The notes under the pieces were generated by a model. The model made no database searches and was not told the origin of the DNA. It was given only the letters and a program-made list of their open reading frames with translations. The position numbers and the translations under genes were made by a program. DNA of 64,000 bases, from NCBI GenBank assembly GCA_018064425.1, contig JAGHVF010000007.1, positions 1 to 64,000 of the forward strand, in the 5' to 3' direction. Shown here piece by piece: positions 7,160-17,102 of the stretch. This stretch comes from Candidatus Colinaster equi. GTDB lineage: Bacteria > Bacillota > Clostridia > Lachnospirales > Lachnospiraceae. Position 1 is the stretch's first letter; every line of letters starts with the position of its first letter.

Positions 7160-9058
7160 ATGAAGACAGTAGTAATTGCAAGTTCCAAGGATTCGGGATA
7201 TGCACCGATTTTACATTACATAGCACGTATGTGCCGACAGAAAGGACGTGATGTAGTAAACATCACTGACGGAGAGAATTCAGGCGCCTGTAAGGCGGAT
7301 GTGATAATAGCTTGCGGCGAGGATACAGCAAAGCTTGCCAAGTGGAATATTACCGGAACACCTGATACAAAATATGTATTGATATCTCCGTGTAGCAAGG
7401 ATATAGAAGCAATACATAGTATTAACGGTAAAGGCGATAATATTATGGTGATTCACGGTCTGTTTGAAGACGGTGCGGATACAAATGCAATCAGAGAAAT
7501 ATGTGATGCCAATAAGATATTGTTATATCTTACCGATGCCGATAAGTGGCAGGAGACAGAGGACTATAAGTCGACACAGCTTAATGTTATGACACAGGTG
7601 TCACATATTGACAGCTTTATTGATGAGGGATACGCGAAACCATGTCAGGCTTTCAATCCGTATTTGCCTTCCTGGGAATATGTGCCGGACGGAGAACCGT
7701 ATGTATTTGGCGATAGGGTGTACATATACGGCTCACATGATAAATATAACGGAGATGTGTTCTGCCTGGGTAATTTTGTATGCTGGTCGGCACCGGTGGA
7801 TGATTGCGCCAATTGGAGATATGAAGGTGTTATCTATGATAAATTGGATGAGCCGCTTAATCCGAAAGGCGAAGGTATGCTATATGCACCGGATGTAACA
7901 GTTGGACCGGACGGTAGATACTATCTGTATTATGTGTGTTCACATATAGGTAATGTATCGGTGGCTGTGTCGGATACACCGGCAGGCAGATACAAATTCT
8001 ACGGTCATGTGCATTATGAAGATGGTACTTTGCTTGGCGATGCTCCGACTGATGAGCCTCAGTTTGACCCGGGCGTATTGACGGAAGGTGATGTAACATA
8101 TTTGTATACAGGATTCTGCGGACAGGAAGATGCGTCGCGTCACGGAGCTATGTGTACGGTACTTGGCGAGGATATGCTTACTGTTGTCAAAGCACCGAAG
8201 ATTGTTGTGCCAAGCCGTATTTATTCAAAAGGGACATCTTTTGAAAATCATGCATATTTTGAAGCTGCTTCAATTCGCAAGCTGAATGGCAAATATATAT
8301 TCGTATATTCTTCGGAGGTAATGCATGAACTGTGTTATGCGGTAGCCGATACTCCCGAAGGCGAATTTACTTACGGCGGTGTAGTAATAAGCAATTGCGA
8401 TTTGGGTATTGATGATTATAAGCAGGCATCTGTGGCGAGTGCATACGGAGCCAACAATCATGGAAGTATCATAGAAATAAAGGGACAACCATATGTGTTC
8501 TATCACAGACATACCAACGGTACATGGTATTCAAGACAGGTGTGTGCAGAACCGCTTGAAGTAAGCGGCGTGTGTGATATTAAGCAGGCATCGGTATCAA
8601 GCTGTGGTTTGAATAATGGTCCGCTTAAGGCATGTGGCTATTATTCGGCACATATTGTATGTAACATATTCTATCCCGAAGGTGAGGATACATTAAGAGA
8701 AGATAACAGCTGCAAGATTCCTGATATTACCAAAGCAAGGGTGGTACAGGACGGAGAGGATTCTACGGAGTGTGAGGCATATATTGCCGGCTTCACGCAG
8801 GGCGCTGTTATTGGCTTCAAATATTTTGATTGCAAGAATGTTGATAAAATCAGCGTATATGTGCACGGTTATTCGCATGGCACAATGAATGTGCATACCA
8901 AGTGGGATGACAAGCCTGTCGGAAGTGTGGAATTCGGCGCTGATAACTATTGGAAAAAGGTTGAGATTCCTGTTGATATTGAAGATGGAGTGCATGCGAT
9001 TTACTTTACATACGAAGGTTGGGGCAGTTTGCTAATTAAAGGTTTTGAGTTTGAGTAA
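7160..9058 (+). CDS. GH43 glycosidase with an inactive N-terminal alpha/beta-hydrolase-like domain, 632 aa
   Basis: Residues about 1-155 match the alpha/beta-hydrolase domain of the next gene in position and spacing but lack the catalytic residues: ACGEDTA stands where the neighbour has AKSVGTA, IHGLFEDGA against FHGTNDPWA, and DADKWQE against DADHSLE. Residues about 165-460 are a GH43 five-bladed propeller with candidate catalytic acids in VPDGEP, YAPDV and FEAASIRK. About 525-632 is a beta-sandwich that looks like a carbohydrate-binding module. No signal peptide, so it should act in the cytoplasm on imported arabino- or xylo-oligosaccharides. ATG 7160 follows GGGGGA and matches the paralogue's start; 7148 is in frame but poorer. 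Confidence 0.85.
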   Translation: MKTVVIASSKDSGYAPILHYIARMCRQKGRDVVNITDGENSGACKADVIIACGEDTAKLAKWNITGTPDTKYVLISPCSKDIEAIHSINGKGDNIMVIHGLFEDGADTNAIREICDANKILLYLTDADKWQETEDYKSTQLNVMTQVSHIDSFIDEGYAKPCQAFNPYLPSWEYVPDGEPYVFGDRVYIYGSHDKYNGDVFCLGNFVCWSAPVDDCANWRYEGVIYDKLDEPLNPKGEGMLYAPDVTVGPDGRYYLYYVCSHIGNVSVAVSDTPAGRYKFYGHVHYEDGTLLGDAPTDEPQFDPGVLTEGDVTYLYTGFCGQEDASRHGAMCTVLGEDMLTVVKAPKIVVPSRIYSKGTSFENHAYFEAASIRKLNGKYIFVYSSEVMHELCYAVADTPEGEFTYGGVVISNCDLGIDDYKQASVASAYGANNHGSIIEIKGQPYVFYHRHTNGTWYSRQVCAEPLEVSGVCDIKQASVSSCGLNNGPLKACGYYSAHIVCNIFYPEGEDTLREDNSCKIPDITKARVVQDGEDSTECEAYIAGFTQGAVIGFKYFDCKNVDKISVYVHGYSHGTMNVHTKWDDKPVGSVEFGADNYWKKVEIPVDIEDGVHAIYFTYEGWGSLLIKGFEFE

Positions 9059-9111
9059 TATTTTTGAAATGATTAAAGTAAGGTTACATCCCTTACGGAA
9101 AGAGGAATGAT

Positions 9112-11142
9112 ATGAGCAAAATTGCGATTTTTTTGCCGGGAATAGGATATACATGTGATAAGCCGTTACTGCATTATGCAAGAAAAATGTGTATGCACAA
9201 CGGATATGAGACGGTGTGTGTAAATTACGGCGGTTTTCCGAATGATGTTAAGGGAAATCCGGACAAAATGAAGGAGTGCGCACAAAGCGCATTGGCACAG
9301 ACAATCGAAGCATTGAAGGATATCAACTGGACAGGATATGACGACATTCTGTTTGTAGCTAAGAGTGTCGGAACAGCTGTTGCGGGTGCATATGTGAAGC
9401 AATGCAATATCAAGGCACGCTTTGTTTTGTTTACACCGGTTAAGCAGACTTTTGAATATGATTATTTAGATGCTTGCGCTTTTCATGGAACAAACGATCC
9501 GTGGGCTGCAACTACCGATATATTGGCAGGTTGCGAGGCAGCCGATATGCAACTTAATATTACCGCAGACGCCGATCATTCGCTTGAAACCGGTGATGTG
9601 GTAACAGATGCTTCCAATATGGTGAAGATAATGTCGCAGGTGGAAGAGTTTGTATTAAACAGCGCCAATCCTAATTTGTCACAGGCACTTAACCCGTATT
9701 TGCCGTCATACGAGCATGTTCCGGACGGTGAGCCGCATGTGTTTGGCGACAGAGTGTATATATTCGGTTCTCATGATAAATTCGGCGGAGATGTATATTG
9801 CCTGCTTGATTATGTATGTTATTCGGCACCGATAGACAATCTTGGTGATTGGAGATACGAAGGTGTGATTTATCGTAAAATTGATGACCCGGATAATCTT
9901 GAGAATGTCGGTGAAATCTTTGCTCCCGATGTAACACAGGGACCGGACGGAAGATATTATTTGTTCTATTCGGTAAATCACCGCAATCATGTATCTGTTG
10001 CCGTGTGTGACAGACCTGCGGGCAGATATAAATTCTGGGGATTTGTTAAGCATAGCGATGGAGTATTGCTTGGTGATAAGCCTGAAGATGAGATGCAATT
10101 TGACCCGGGTGTACTGACGGAAGGCGATGTGACATATCTCTACACGGGATTTTGCCCGGCTGAAGATAATAACAGACATGGCTCTATGATGTCGGTACTT
10201 GATAAAGATATGTTAACAATCGTTGAGGAGCCCGTATTCGTAGTTCCGTCTGCACAGAGTGTACAAGGAACGGCTGCACCAACAAGCAGAACTCTTAAGT
10301 GGCTTGAAGCAGGAGACGAAGTTCTTAAAGGTTATAAGGGACATGAGATTTTCGAAGCTTCATCGATAAGAAAGGTGAATGGAAAATATGTATTCATCTA
10401 TTCATCGGTTAAAGGTAATGAATTGTGCTATGCCGTAGCTGATACACCGGCAGGACCGTTTGTATACGGGGGCGTGATAATAAGCAACGCCGATTTGGGT
10501 ATTGATACATACAAGGATGCCGGCAAGGCGGCAGCAGGTTGGGCCAACAATCACGGCAGCATTGAGCGTGTAGGCGATGAATGGTACATTTTCTATCATA
10601 GACATACCAACGGTACCAATTACAGCAGACAGGCATGCGTGGAAAAAATAAGTATATCAGCGGATGTGAAGATACCGCAGGTAATGATGACATCTTGCTG
10701 TAACATAGCTCCTTTGCGTTCACAGGGTACATATCCGGCTTATATCGCTTGCAATTTGTATGCGGTATCGGGAAATGCGGCTATTCCATGGATCGGATGG
10801 TTAGCGGACGATCAGCCGAAGATTGTACAGGAAGCCGAATATGTGGGCTTTCCCGAAAGTTATATTACCAACATTCATGATGGCTGTATCGTAGGCTTCA
10901 AATATTTTGATTTTAAAGATGTACATGGGCTTGCTGTTACTGTAAACGGTTATGGCGACGGCTGTATTGAAGTGCTTACGGATACAAAAGGTGATGTACT
11001 TGGCACTATCAAAGTAGACGGCGGTGATGAGTGGACAATTTACGAGGGAAGATTCAATATTCCCGACGGTGTTGATTCGCTCTATTTCAGATTCAAAGGT
11101 AACAATGCCATAGGCTTAAAGGAATTTACTTTTTTGAGGTAA
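9112..11142 (+). CDS. GH43 glycosidase with intact N-terminal alpha/beta-hydrolase domain, 676 aa
   Basis: Two-enzyme protein. Residues about 1-185 are an alpha/beta-hydrolase with a plausible triad: Ser in VAKSVGTA, Asp in HGTNDPW and His in DADHSLE, suggesting an esterase that strips acyl groups from sugars. Residues about 195-510 are the GH43 propeller (VPDGEPHVFGDRVY, FAPDV, FEASSIRK). About 570-676 is a C-terminal beta-sandwich. It is a close paralogue of the gene just upstream, 53 bases away, with an extra loop around residues 380-410. No signal peptide, so cytoplasmic. The combination fits removal of an ester group and the sugar side chain from the same imported hemicellulose fragment. 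AAAGAGG before the ATG supports the start. Confidence 0.87.
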   Translation: MSKIAIFLPGIGYTCDKPLLHYARKMCMHNGYETVCVNYGGFPNDVKGNPDKMKECAQSALAQTIEALKDINWTGYDDILFVAKSVGTAVAGAYVKQCNIKARFVLFTPVKQTFEYDYLDACAFHGTNDPWAATTDILAGCEAADMQLNITADADHSLETGDVVTDASNMVKIMSQVEEFVLNSANPNLSQALNPYLPSYEHVPDGEPHVFGDRVYIFGSHDKFGGDVYCLLDYVCYSAPIDNLGDWRYEGVIYRKIDDPDNLENVGEIFAPDVTQGPDGRYYLFYSVNHRNHVSVAVCDRPAGRYKFWGFVKHSDGVLLGDKPEDEMQFDPGVLTEGDVTYLYTGFCPAEDNNRHGSMMSVLDKDMLTIVEEPVFVVPSAQSVQGTAAPTSRTLKWLEAGDEVLKGYKGHEIFEASSIRKVNGKYVFIYSSVKGNELCYAVADTPAGPFVYGGVIISNADLGIDTYKDAGKAAAGWANNHGSIERVGDEWYIFYHRHTNGTNYSRQACVEKISISADVKIPQVMMTSCCNIAPLRSQGTYPAYIACNLYAVSGNAAIPWIGWLADDQPKIVQEAEYVGFPESYITNIHDGCIVGFKYFDFKDVHGLAVTVNGYGDGCIEVLTDTKGDVLGTIKVDGGDEWTIYEGRFNIPDGVDSLYFRFKGNNAIGLKEFTFLR

Positions 11143-11190
11143 CATAGGCAAAATCGGTACATATTTCTTATAGAAGAAAATCCGCCTACG

Positions 11191-11204
11191 TGTTAAAATT
11201 AACA
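11191..11204. promoter_or_regulatory. Palindrome upstream of the hybrid kinase
   Basis: TGTTAAAATTAACA is a perfect 14-base palindrome, extended imperfectly on both sides (ACG...TGT), 38 bases before the kinase start. It may be an operator; no known regulator is matched. Confidence 0.3.
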
Positions 11205-11241
11205 TGTATACGTTGTTTGCAAATGAATGGGGATAATTTGT

Positions 11242-14200
11242 ATGGACGGATTTACGATGGGGAATAGCATTGATAAGCAAAAGAATACGCTTGAACTTGA
11301 ACATGCGTTAGCCTTTAATGATCTCTTTTTGGACAGATATGTGTCTGCGTATTATGTGAATTTGGATGATTTGACATATGTTACGTATAGGCGTACGGAT
11401 GATTTGACTACCAAATACGGTGACATTTCGAATTTCCTTGAATCGATCAATAAGTATATTGACGAATGTGTGCATAAGGATGATAAGCAGACTATGTATG
11501 AGGCTGTTAAGCCGGATTACATACGTGAGAATGTTCGCAAAAAAGGCGAATTTTCCGTAGTTATGCGTGACGCTTCCATGGGCGATTCCGTGTACTATAA
11601 GTATCATGTCATCAAGGGCAGAGATGATGCTCATGTGGCAATAGGCTTTCTTGATGTATCAGAAGAGATACACGAGAAGATACTTCAGCAGGAAGAGCTT
11701 GCCAGACAGGTAAACAATTATGAATCACTTCATGAGATGATTAACTCAGGTATGTGGTTTTTTGATTTTGACAAAAAAGGAGCTCTTACAGCTGTAAGAT
11801 GGTCCGATGCGTTTCGAAGAATGCTCGGATATAACAGCAAGGAAGAATTTTCCGATGATTTGTATTCATGGAAGAAGATTGTCCATCCGGACGATTATGA
11901 GAAAGCATACAATGAGATGGATGCTACCATCCAAGATGCTACGGGTACTCATATTTACAATGTTGAGTACAGAATGAAGACACGTAACCGTGGTTACAGA
12001 TGGTTTAGAGCGACCGGAGAAGTATCAAGACAGGATGACGGTACTCCGATACAGTTTGTCGGAATATTTGTAGATATCAATGATGCCAAAGAACTTGAGA
12101 ATGTTGCAAGAGAAAGAATGGCATCTTTTGAAGAGCGTATACGTCTGCAGGTAGCACTTAATCAGGAGAAAGAACATCTGAGAGTGTTCCATGATATTAT
12201 TCATTCGGCTATGTGGTCGATGGATGTTGATTTTGAGGGACGTATTACTGATGTATATTGGTCGGATGAGTTCCGTGCACAGCTTGGTTTTGAAAATGAA
12301 CTCGATTTTCCTAATGAGCTGTCGGCATGGAAAAACAGAATACATCCGGATGATTTTGAGATGGCGATGTCCAGACTGTTCGATTTGATAGAAGGCAGAG
12401 TGGACAATTATGACCTTGAAGCAAGAATCAGGGTACAGAGCGGAGATTACAGGTGGTTTCATGCGGCAGCCAAGATGTCTCGAGCAAGAGTCGGTCGCGG
12501 CGGTAATGTTTACGGTACTGTAGTTGATACTACGGATGCCAGAGAACGTGAGCAGATGCAGGTTATTATTAAGGCTCTGACAGAAGATTTTGCTTGCGTA
12601 GTATACAATGATACCCAGAGTGACACAGAGCATGTGTACAGTGTTAATGAAAAGTACAGAATGTATATTCCGGGTTGGGATGAGTGCTCTAATTTCTCTG
12701 AACGAATGACACTGATTTGTGATAATATGGTGTATCCCGAGGACAGAGAATTCTTCCGTACATCTACCAAAAGAAAAGTAGTACTTGATAATTTGTCAAA
12801 GGGATATCCGTATTTTGTAAATGTCAGATTTTTCGTAGATGGTAATATTGAATATTGGCAGGTCAAATTCGTTGTTACGGATAATAGCGGTAAGCGATTT
12901 GTTGCAGGTTTCCATTCGGTAGATGAAGAGACCAGACGTCAGATCAGACATAAAGAGACATTGACGCATAATCACGAGATTATAGAGATTCTGGCTTCCG
13001 AGTATTCGTCGGTATATTATATCAATCTTGACAGTGATGAACTCAATCCGTATACGATGAACGAAGAGACGCGTAATGAATTCGGTCAGATATTCAAAAG
13101 CGGAATAAAATATTCGGATGCATATAAGTTGTATGTTGATGGATTGATATGCAACGAAGATAAAGCAATGATGCTTCAGGCAGGTTCGGTAGAGAACATC
13201 AAGAAGCAACTTAAAAATAAGAAGACTTTTGTGACCAGATACAAATCCAATGTAGACGGAGTGCCTCACTATTGCGAGATGAAATTCGTAAAAGTAGGTG
13301 TCGAGAGTGCAAGACCGGAAGCGGTTGCACTTGGATTTGCGGATAAGGATATAGAGATACGACAGGAGCAAAGCAGGCAGCAGGAGCTCATGGATGCGAG
13401 AGCCAAAGCTGAAGAAGCCAATGCAGCCAAGAGCCGTTTCCTCTTTAATATGAGTCATGATATCCGTACTCCGATGAATGCTATTATGGGATTCTCGGAT
13501 ATGGCCAAGAAATATATCAATGATCCTGTCAAAGTGGTTGATTGCCTGGATAAGGTTGAGATATCCGGCAAGCATTTGCTCAAATTGATTAATGATATTT
13601 TGGATATGTCCCGTATCGAGAGCGGTAAAGTAGTAATTGAAGAGAATAAGGTCAATATTGCCGAAAAAGCTGATGAAATCGTTACAATGGTGGCGAAGAA
13701 CGCTGAATTGAACAATCAGACGTTAAATATGAACATCAATGTAAGGGACTATTATATTTGGGCTGATGTATTGCATGTCAATCAGGTGTTGCTCAATGTA
13801 CTTGGCAATGCCATAAAATATACCAAGCTGGGTGGAACAATAACATATTCCATTGAACAGCTGCATTGTGAGAGACAAGGATATGGTACATACAGATTTA
13901 CTATTGCCGATACGGGTATCGGCATGAATCCCGAGATGGTAGCTCACATATACGAGACATTTGTCAGAGCTCAATCTGCTACCAAGAGCGGTATACAAGG
14001 CAGCGGCTTGGGAATGGCTATTGCAAAACAGCTGGTTGAACAGATGGGCGGAACAATAGATGTAGCCAGTGAGTTGGGCGTCGGTACAACCGTAACCGTT
14101 GATCTAACCTTCAAGTTATTGGAAGAAACCGAGTATTCCGGTAAAGTTACCAAACTTGAAAAAGATTATTCATCATCCTTAAAAGGCAAGCGAATTTTGT

Positions 14201-14562
14201 TGGTAGAAGATAATGAACTTAACAGAGAGATTGCCATGGATTTGTTGAGTGACTGTGAATTGGTGGTAGATGAAGCCGAAGACGGAGCTGTTGCGGTGGA
14301 ATTGGTAAAATTCCGCAATCCCGACTATTATGCAGCGGTGCTTATGGATATCCAGATGCCTTATATGGATGGCTACAGTGCTACCAGAGCCATCAGAAGA
14401 CTGCGTAACGGAGAATATGCCGACTTACCGATTATTGCCATGACTGCAAACGCATTTGAAGAAGATAAACAGAATGCGATGGAAGCAGGAATGGATGCAC
14501 ATATTGCAAAACCAATCAATTCAGAGGAATTGATGAAGGTATTATCAGAATTGATTTATTAA
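11242..14562 (+). CDS. Hybrid sensor histidine kinase/response regulator with about five PAS-like modules, 1106 aa
   Basis: Soluble kinase with no membrane helix. Five PAS-like modules lie at about residues 35-140, 165-280, 310-430, 445-560 and 575-690; the second and third are the clearest (MWFFDFD..WSDAFRRMLGY and MWSMDVD..WSDEFRAQLGF). A HisKA domain follows with the phospho-acceptor histidine in FNMSHDIRTP (about 738), then HATPase_c with NQVLLNVLGNAIKYT, DTGIGM and GSGLGMAI. A C-terminal receiver (about 990-1106) has VEDN, the phospho-acceptor Asp in LMDIQMPYMDG, and Lys in AKPI. ATG 11242 has GGGGA eight bases upstream and is preferred to 11227. The phosphate probably passes on through an unlinked phosphotransfer protein. 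Confidence 0.92.
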   Translation: MDGFTMGNSIDKQKNTLELEHALAFNDLFLDRYVSAYYVNLDDLTYVTYRRTDDLTTKYGDISNFLESINKYIDECVHKDDKQTMYEAVKPDYIRENVRKKGEFSVVMRDASMGDSVYYKYHVIKGRDDAHVAIGFLDVSEEIHEKILQQEELARQVNNYESLHEMINSGMWFFDFDKKGALTAVRWSDAFRRMLGYNSKEEFSDDLYSWKKIVHPDDYEKAYNEMDATIQDATGTHIYNVEYRMKTRNRGYRWFRATGEVSRQDDGTPIQFVGIFVDINDAKELENVARERMASFEERIRLQVALNQEKEHLRVFHDIIHSAMWSMDVDFEGRITDVYWSDEFRAQLGFENELDFPNELSAWKNRIHPDDFEMAMSRLFDLIEGRVDNYDLEARIRVQSGDYRWFHAAAKMSRARVGRGGNVYGTVVDTTDAREREQMQVIIKALTEDFACVVYNDTQSDTEHVYSVNEKYRMYIPGWDECSNFSERMTLICDNMVYPEDREFFRTSTKRKVVLDNLSKGYPYFVNVRFFVDGNIEYWQVKFVVTDNSGKRFVAGFHSVDEETRRQIRHKETLTHNHEIIEILASEYSSVYYINLDSDELNPYTMNEETRNEFGQIFKSGIKYSDAYKLYVDGLICNEDKAMMLQAGSVENIKKQLKNKKTFVTRYKSNVDGVPHYCEMKFVKVGVESARPEAVALGFADKDIEIRQEQSRQQELMDARAKAEEANAAKSRFLFNMSHDIRTPMNAIMGFSDMAKKYINDPVKVVDCLDKVEISGKHLLKLINDILDMSRIESGKVVIEENKVNIAEKADEIVTMVAKNAELNNQTLNMNINVRDYYIWADVLHVNQVLLNVLGNAIKYTKLGGTITYSIEQLHCERQGYGTYRFTIADTGIGMNPEMVAHIYETFVRAQSATKSGIQGSGLGMAIAKQLVEQMGGTIDVASELGVGTTVTVDLTFKLLEETEYSGKVTKLEKDYSSSLKGKRILLVEDNELNREIAMDLLSDCELVVDEAEDGAVAVELVKFRNPDYYAAVLMDIQMPYMDGYSATRAIRRLRNGEYADLPIIAMTANAFEEDKQNAMEAGMDAHIAKPINSEELMKVLSELIY

Positions 14563-14596
14563 TCATTGCCGTCATGCTTTTTTGCATGACGGTGAT
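14561..14596 (+). terminator. Hairpin after the hybrid kinase gene
   Basis: GCCGTCATGC pairs with GCATGACGGt around a T-rich loop, extended by AATCAT / GTGATT. The stem is strong but the T-run after it is poor, so termination may be partial. Confidence 0.5.
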
Positions 14597-14666
14597 TTGC
14601 GTATTATGTTATTATTTTTATGCTTTGAGAAAATGCTATATAGTACAGCACGAAAAGAGGATTATT

Positions 14667-15473
14667 ATGAATAAGAAATTGCAGGAGTATATGGAACATT
14701 CCTTTGATCTGGCCGCCGTTGCGGAGGCCAACATCAAATGGATCAGAGACTGGTTTGAGATTAACGGTAAAGGGGCAACAGCTGTTATAGGCCTTTCCGG
14801 TGGTAAGGATTCAACTGTAGTGGCAACACTTTGCGTCAAGGCGTTGGGTGCAGACAGAGTATTTGGCGTATTGATGCCTGACCATAAACAGTCTGATATT
14901 GATGTATCTATGGGAGTGGCAGCATGGCTTGGAATAAAACATGCCGTTGTTGACGTAGGTGCTGCTACAGATGGGGTTAAGGCAGGTCTGGCTTCGGCAG
15001 ATATGTATGACAGGGAAGCTTGCGCCATTGATGAAAAGTTGGGTGAAACAAAACAAATGCTTGTTAATATTGCACCTAGAGTGAGAATGACAACATTGTA
15101 TGCAGTGGCAGCAACTATGAACGGAAGAGTATCCAATAACAGCAATCGTTCCGAAAGATATGTAGGATATTCTACAATATTCGGAGACGGAGTAGGCGAT
15201 TTCTCGCCACTTGCCAATCTGACCGTTACAGAGGTTGTAAGTATCGGTGAATATCTTGGAGTACCGGATGAATATATACACAAGGCACCGTCCGACGGTC
15301 TGACCGGTAAAACTGATGAAGATAATTTCGGATTTACTTACGAAGAATTGGATACGTTGATTTTAACAGGTACTTGTGAAAATGAGCAGGTAAAACAATT
15401 AATAGAAGAACGTCATAGAAACAACAGTTTTAAACTTAAACCTATGCCGATGTTTATGAAAGAGATGGAGTAA
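14667..15473 (+). CDS. nadE: NH3-dependent NAD+ synthetase, 268 aa
   Basis: Catalyses the last step of NAD+ synthesis, turning nicotinate adenine dinucleotide plus ammonia and ATP into NAD+. The pyrophosphatase-type P-loop SGGKDST at about residues 47-53, the SNRSE and GDGVGDFSPL segments, and PSDGLTGKTDE near the end are typical of this family. There is no glutaminase domain, so it uses free ammonia. Length is normal for the short type. AAAGAGG upstream fixes the ATG; the longer frame reads back through the preceding hairpin. It ends two bases before the PAP2 gene. Confidence 0.92.
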   Translation: MNKKLQEYMEHSFDLAAVAEANIKWIRDWFEINGKGATAVIGLSGGKDSTVVATLCVKALGADRVFGVLMPDHKQSDIDVSMGVAAWLGIKHAVVDVGAATDGVKAGLASADMYDREACAIDEKLGETKQMLVNIAPRVRMTTLYAVAATMNGRVSNNSNRSERYVGYSTIFGDGVGDFSPLANLTVTEVVSIGEYLGVPDEYIHKAPSDGLTGKTDEDNFGFTYEELDTLILTGTCENEQVKQLIEERHRNNSFKLKPMPMFMKEME

Positions 15474-15475
15474 CG

Positions 15476-16141
15476 ATGAAAGAAACAAATGCAAAGAATA
15501 AATTGATAGTTGCTTTGATTATGACAGTTGTGTCAGTGATATCTACAATTTGTATTGCTGTGGTTGATGTGCAGCCAATAGGACCGCAAGGCACATATGT
15601 AGGAATAGCAAAAGTAAATGGTTTGATTGCAAGCTTATGCCCTTACAATGAAATGTGGTATAAGATTTCAAAACCGTTTTTGTATATTGCATTGTTGACC
15701 TTGCCGGCAGCAGCGCTTGTCGGTTTGATACAGCTTATACAACGCAAGAGTCTTAAAAAAATTGATGTGAGATTGTGGATATCATATGTATACATTATAT
15801 GCTTAGGCATAATATACATTGTATTTGATAAAGTTATTGTTTTAAATTACAGACCGGTTGAATTGAATGGATTGGAACCGTCTTTTCCTTCAACACATGC
15901 TTTTTTAGTGGTATCGCTCTTACTTGGAACAGCAGTAGTATTGAGAGGCTATATTAAGAATGATAATGTGGCGAAGGCTGTGATATTAATCGCTGTTGCA
16001 TTAAGTTGTTTTACGGTGATTGCAAGAACACTTAGCGGTGTACATTGGGTGACAGATTTGATTGGCGGCGTTTTGTATGCACTGACAGTAGTGTCATTTT
16101 TGAAATATGCATTATGTCGTTTTGAAAGTGAGAATATGTGA
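15476..16141 (+). CDS. PAP2-family membrane phosphatase, 221 aa
   Basis: Membrane phosphatase of the phosphatidic acid/undecaprenyl-pyrophosphate phosphatase superfamily. The three motifs are present: K-x6-RP (DKVIVLNYRP), PSTH (FPSTHA) and the motif SGVHWVTD with catalytic histidine. Five to six transmembrane helices. The substrate cannot be told from the sequence; lipid phosphate or undecaprenyl pyrophosphate are the usual ones. Starts two bases after nadE and its stop overlaps the cysK start (TGATG), so nadE, this gene and cysK form a tight operon. Confidence 0.87.
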   Translation: MKETNAKNKLIVALIMTVVSVISTICIAVVDVQPIGPQGTYVGIAKVNGLIASLCPYNEMWYKISKPFLYIALLTLPAAALVGLIQLIQRKSLKKIDVRLWISYVYIICLGIIYIVFDKVIVLNYRPVELNGLEPSFPSTHAFLVVSLLLGTAVVLRGYIKNDNVAKAVILIAVALSCFTVIARTLSGVHWVTDLIGGVLYALTVVSFLKYALCRFESENM

Positions 16142-17076
16142 TGGGAAGAATATATAATTCGGTTGAAGAACTTATCGGACATACTCCTTTGGTGGAATTG
16201 TCTGCTATCGAGAAAAAATACAATACATGCGGCAAGATTTTGGCGAAGCTGGAAGGTTTTAATCCGGCAGGCTCTGCCAAAGACCGTGTAGCTTTACAGA
16301 TGATACATGATGCAAGAGATAAAGGCCTTATCAAAGAAGGCTCAACTATTATCGAACCGACCAGTGGTAATACGGGAATCGGTTTATGTATGGTAGCCGC
16401 GATAGAAGGATATCATTGCATAATTGTTATGCCGGATACAATGTCCGTAGAAAGACAATTGCTGATGAAGGCATACGGTGCTGAATTGGTGCTTACGGAT
16501 GGTAGTCAAGGTATGTCGGCAGCTATTGAGAAAGCAAATGAGCTTGCGGCGTCAATACCGGGCAGTTTTATACCGGGGCAGTTTGATAATCCGGCCAATC
16601 CGTTGGCACATGAATTAACTACCGGACCGGAGATATATGAAGATACGGACGGTAAAGCGGATGTATTTGTTGCGGCAGTCGGTACAGGTGGTACGCTTAC
16701 AGGTACGGCAAGATTTCTTAAGCAAAAGAATCCGGATATTAAGGTGGTTGCCGTTGAACCTGCCGATTCACCGCTGCTTAGCAAAGGATATGCCGGCAGT
16801 CATAAGATACAGGGAATCGGTGCCAATTTTATACCGAAGATTCTGGATACAAAGATAATAGATGAAGTGGTCGCTGTAACTACAATGGATGCATACAGAT
16901 GCGGTTTGGACTGTGGCAGGGAAGAAGGAATACTTGTAGGAATTTCAGCAGGTGCCGCACTTTCGGCTGCTATTGATCAAGCTTGTAAGTGTGAAAATGA
17001 AGGCAAAAATATTGTGGTAATTTTGCCTGATTCCGGTGAGAGATATCTGTCCAGCGAGATGTATAACCAAATGTAA
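16141..17076 (+). CDS. cysK: Cysteine synthase (O-acetylserine sulfhydrylase), 311 aa
   Basis: PLP enzyme making cysteine from O-acetylserine and sulfide. GSAKDRVA holds the PLP lysine, PTSGNTGIGL binds the substrate carboxylate, GTGGTLTGTARF binds the PLP phosphate, and EGILVGISAGAA lies near the end. Length is standard for CysK. ATG 16141 shares one base with the stop of the PAP2 gene; a GTG at 16138 is also in frame. Confidence 0.93.
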   Translation: MGRIYNSVEELIGHTPLVELSAIEKKYNTCGKILAKLEGFNPAGSAKDRVALQMIHDARDKGLIKEGSTIIEPTSGNTGIGLCMVAAIEGYHCIIVMPDTMSVERQLLMKAYGAELVLTDGSQGMSAAIEKANELAASIPGSFIPGQFDNPANPLAHELTTGPEIYEDTDGKADVFVAAVGTGGTLTGTARFLKQKNPDIKVVAVEPADSPLLSKGYAGSHKIQGIGANFIPKILDTKIIDEVVAVTTMDAYRCGLDCGREEGILVGISAGAALSAAIDQACKCENEGKNIVVILPDSGERYLSSEMYNQM

Positions 17077-17102
17077 AAACAATAATGAAATGAGTGTGTG
17101 AA

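Noticed and set aside
12025..13575. Two long minus-strand frames (202 and 259 aa)
   Set aside because: Both lie under the hybrid kinase gene and read as low-complexity shadows.
14636..15283. 215-aa open frame on the minus strand
   Set aside because: Fully antisense to nadE, whose motifs are unmistakable; the minus-strand product is Ser/Thr-rich low-complexity with no ribosome site.
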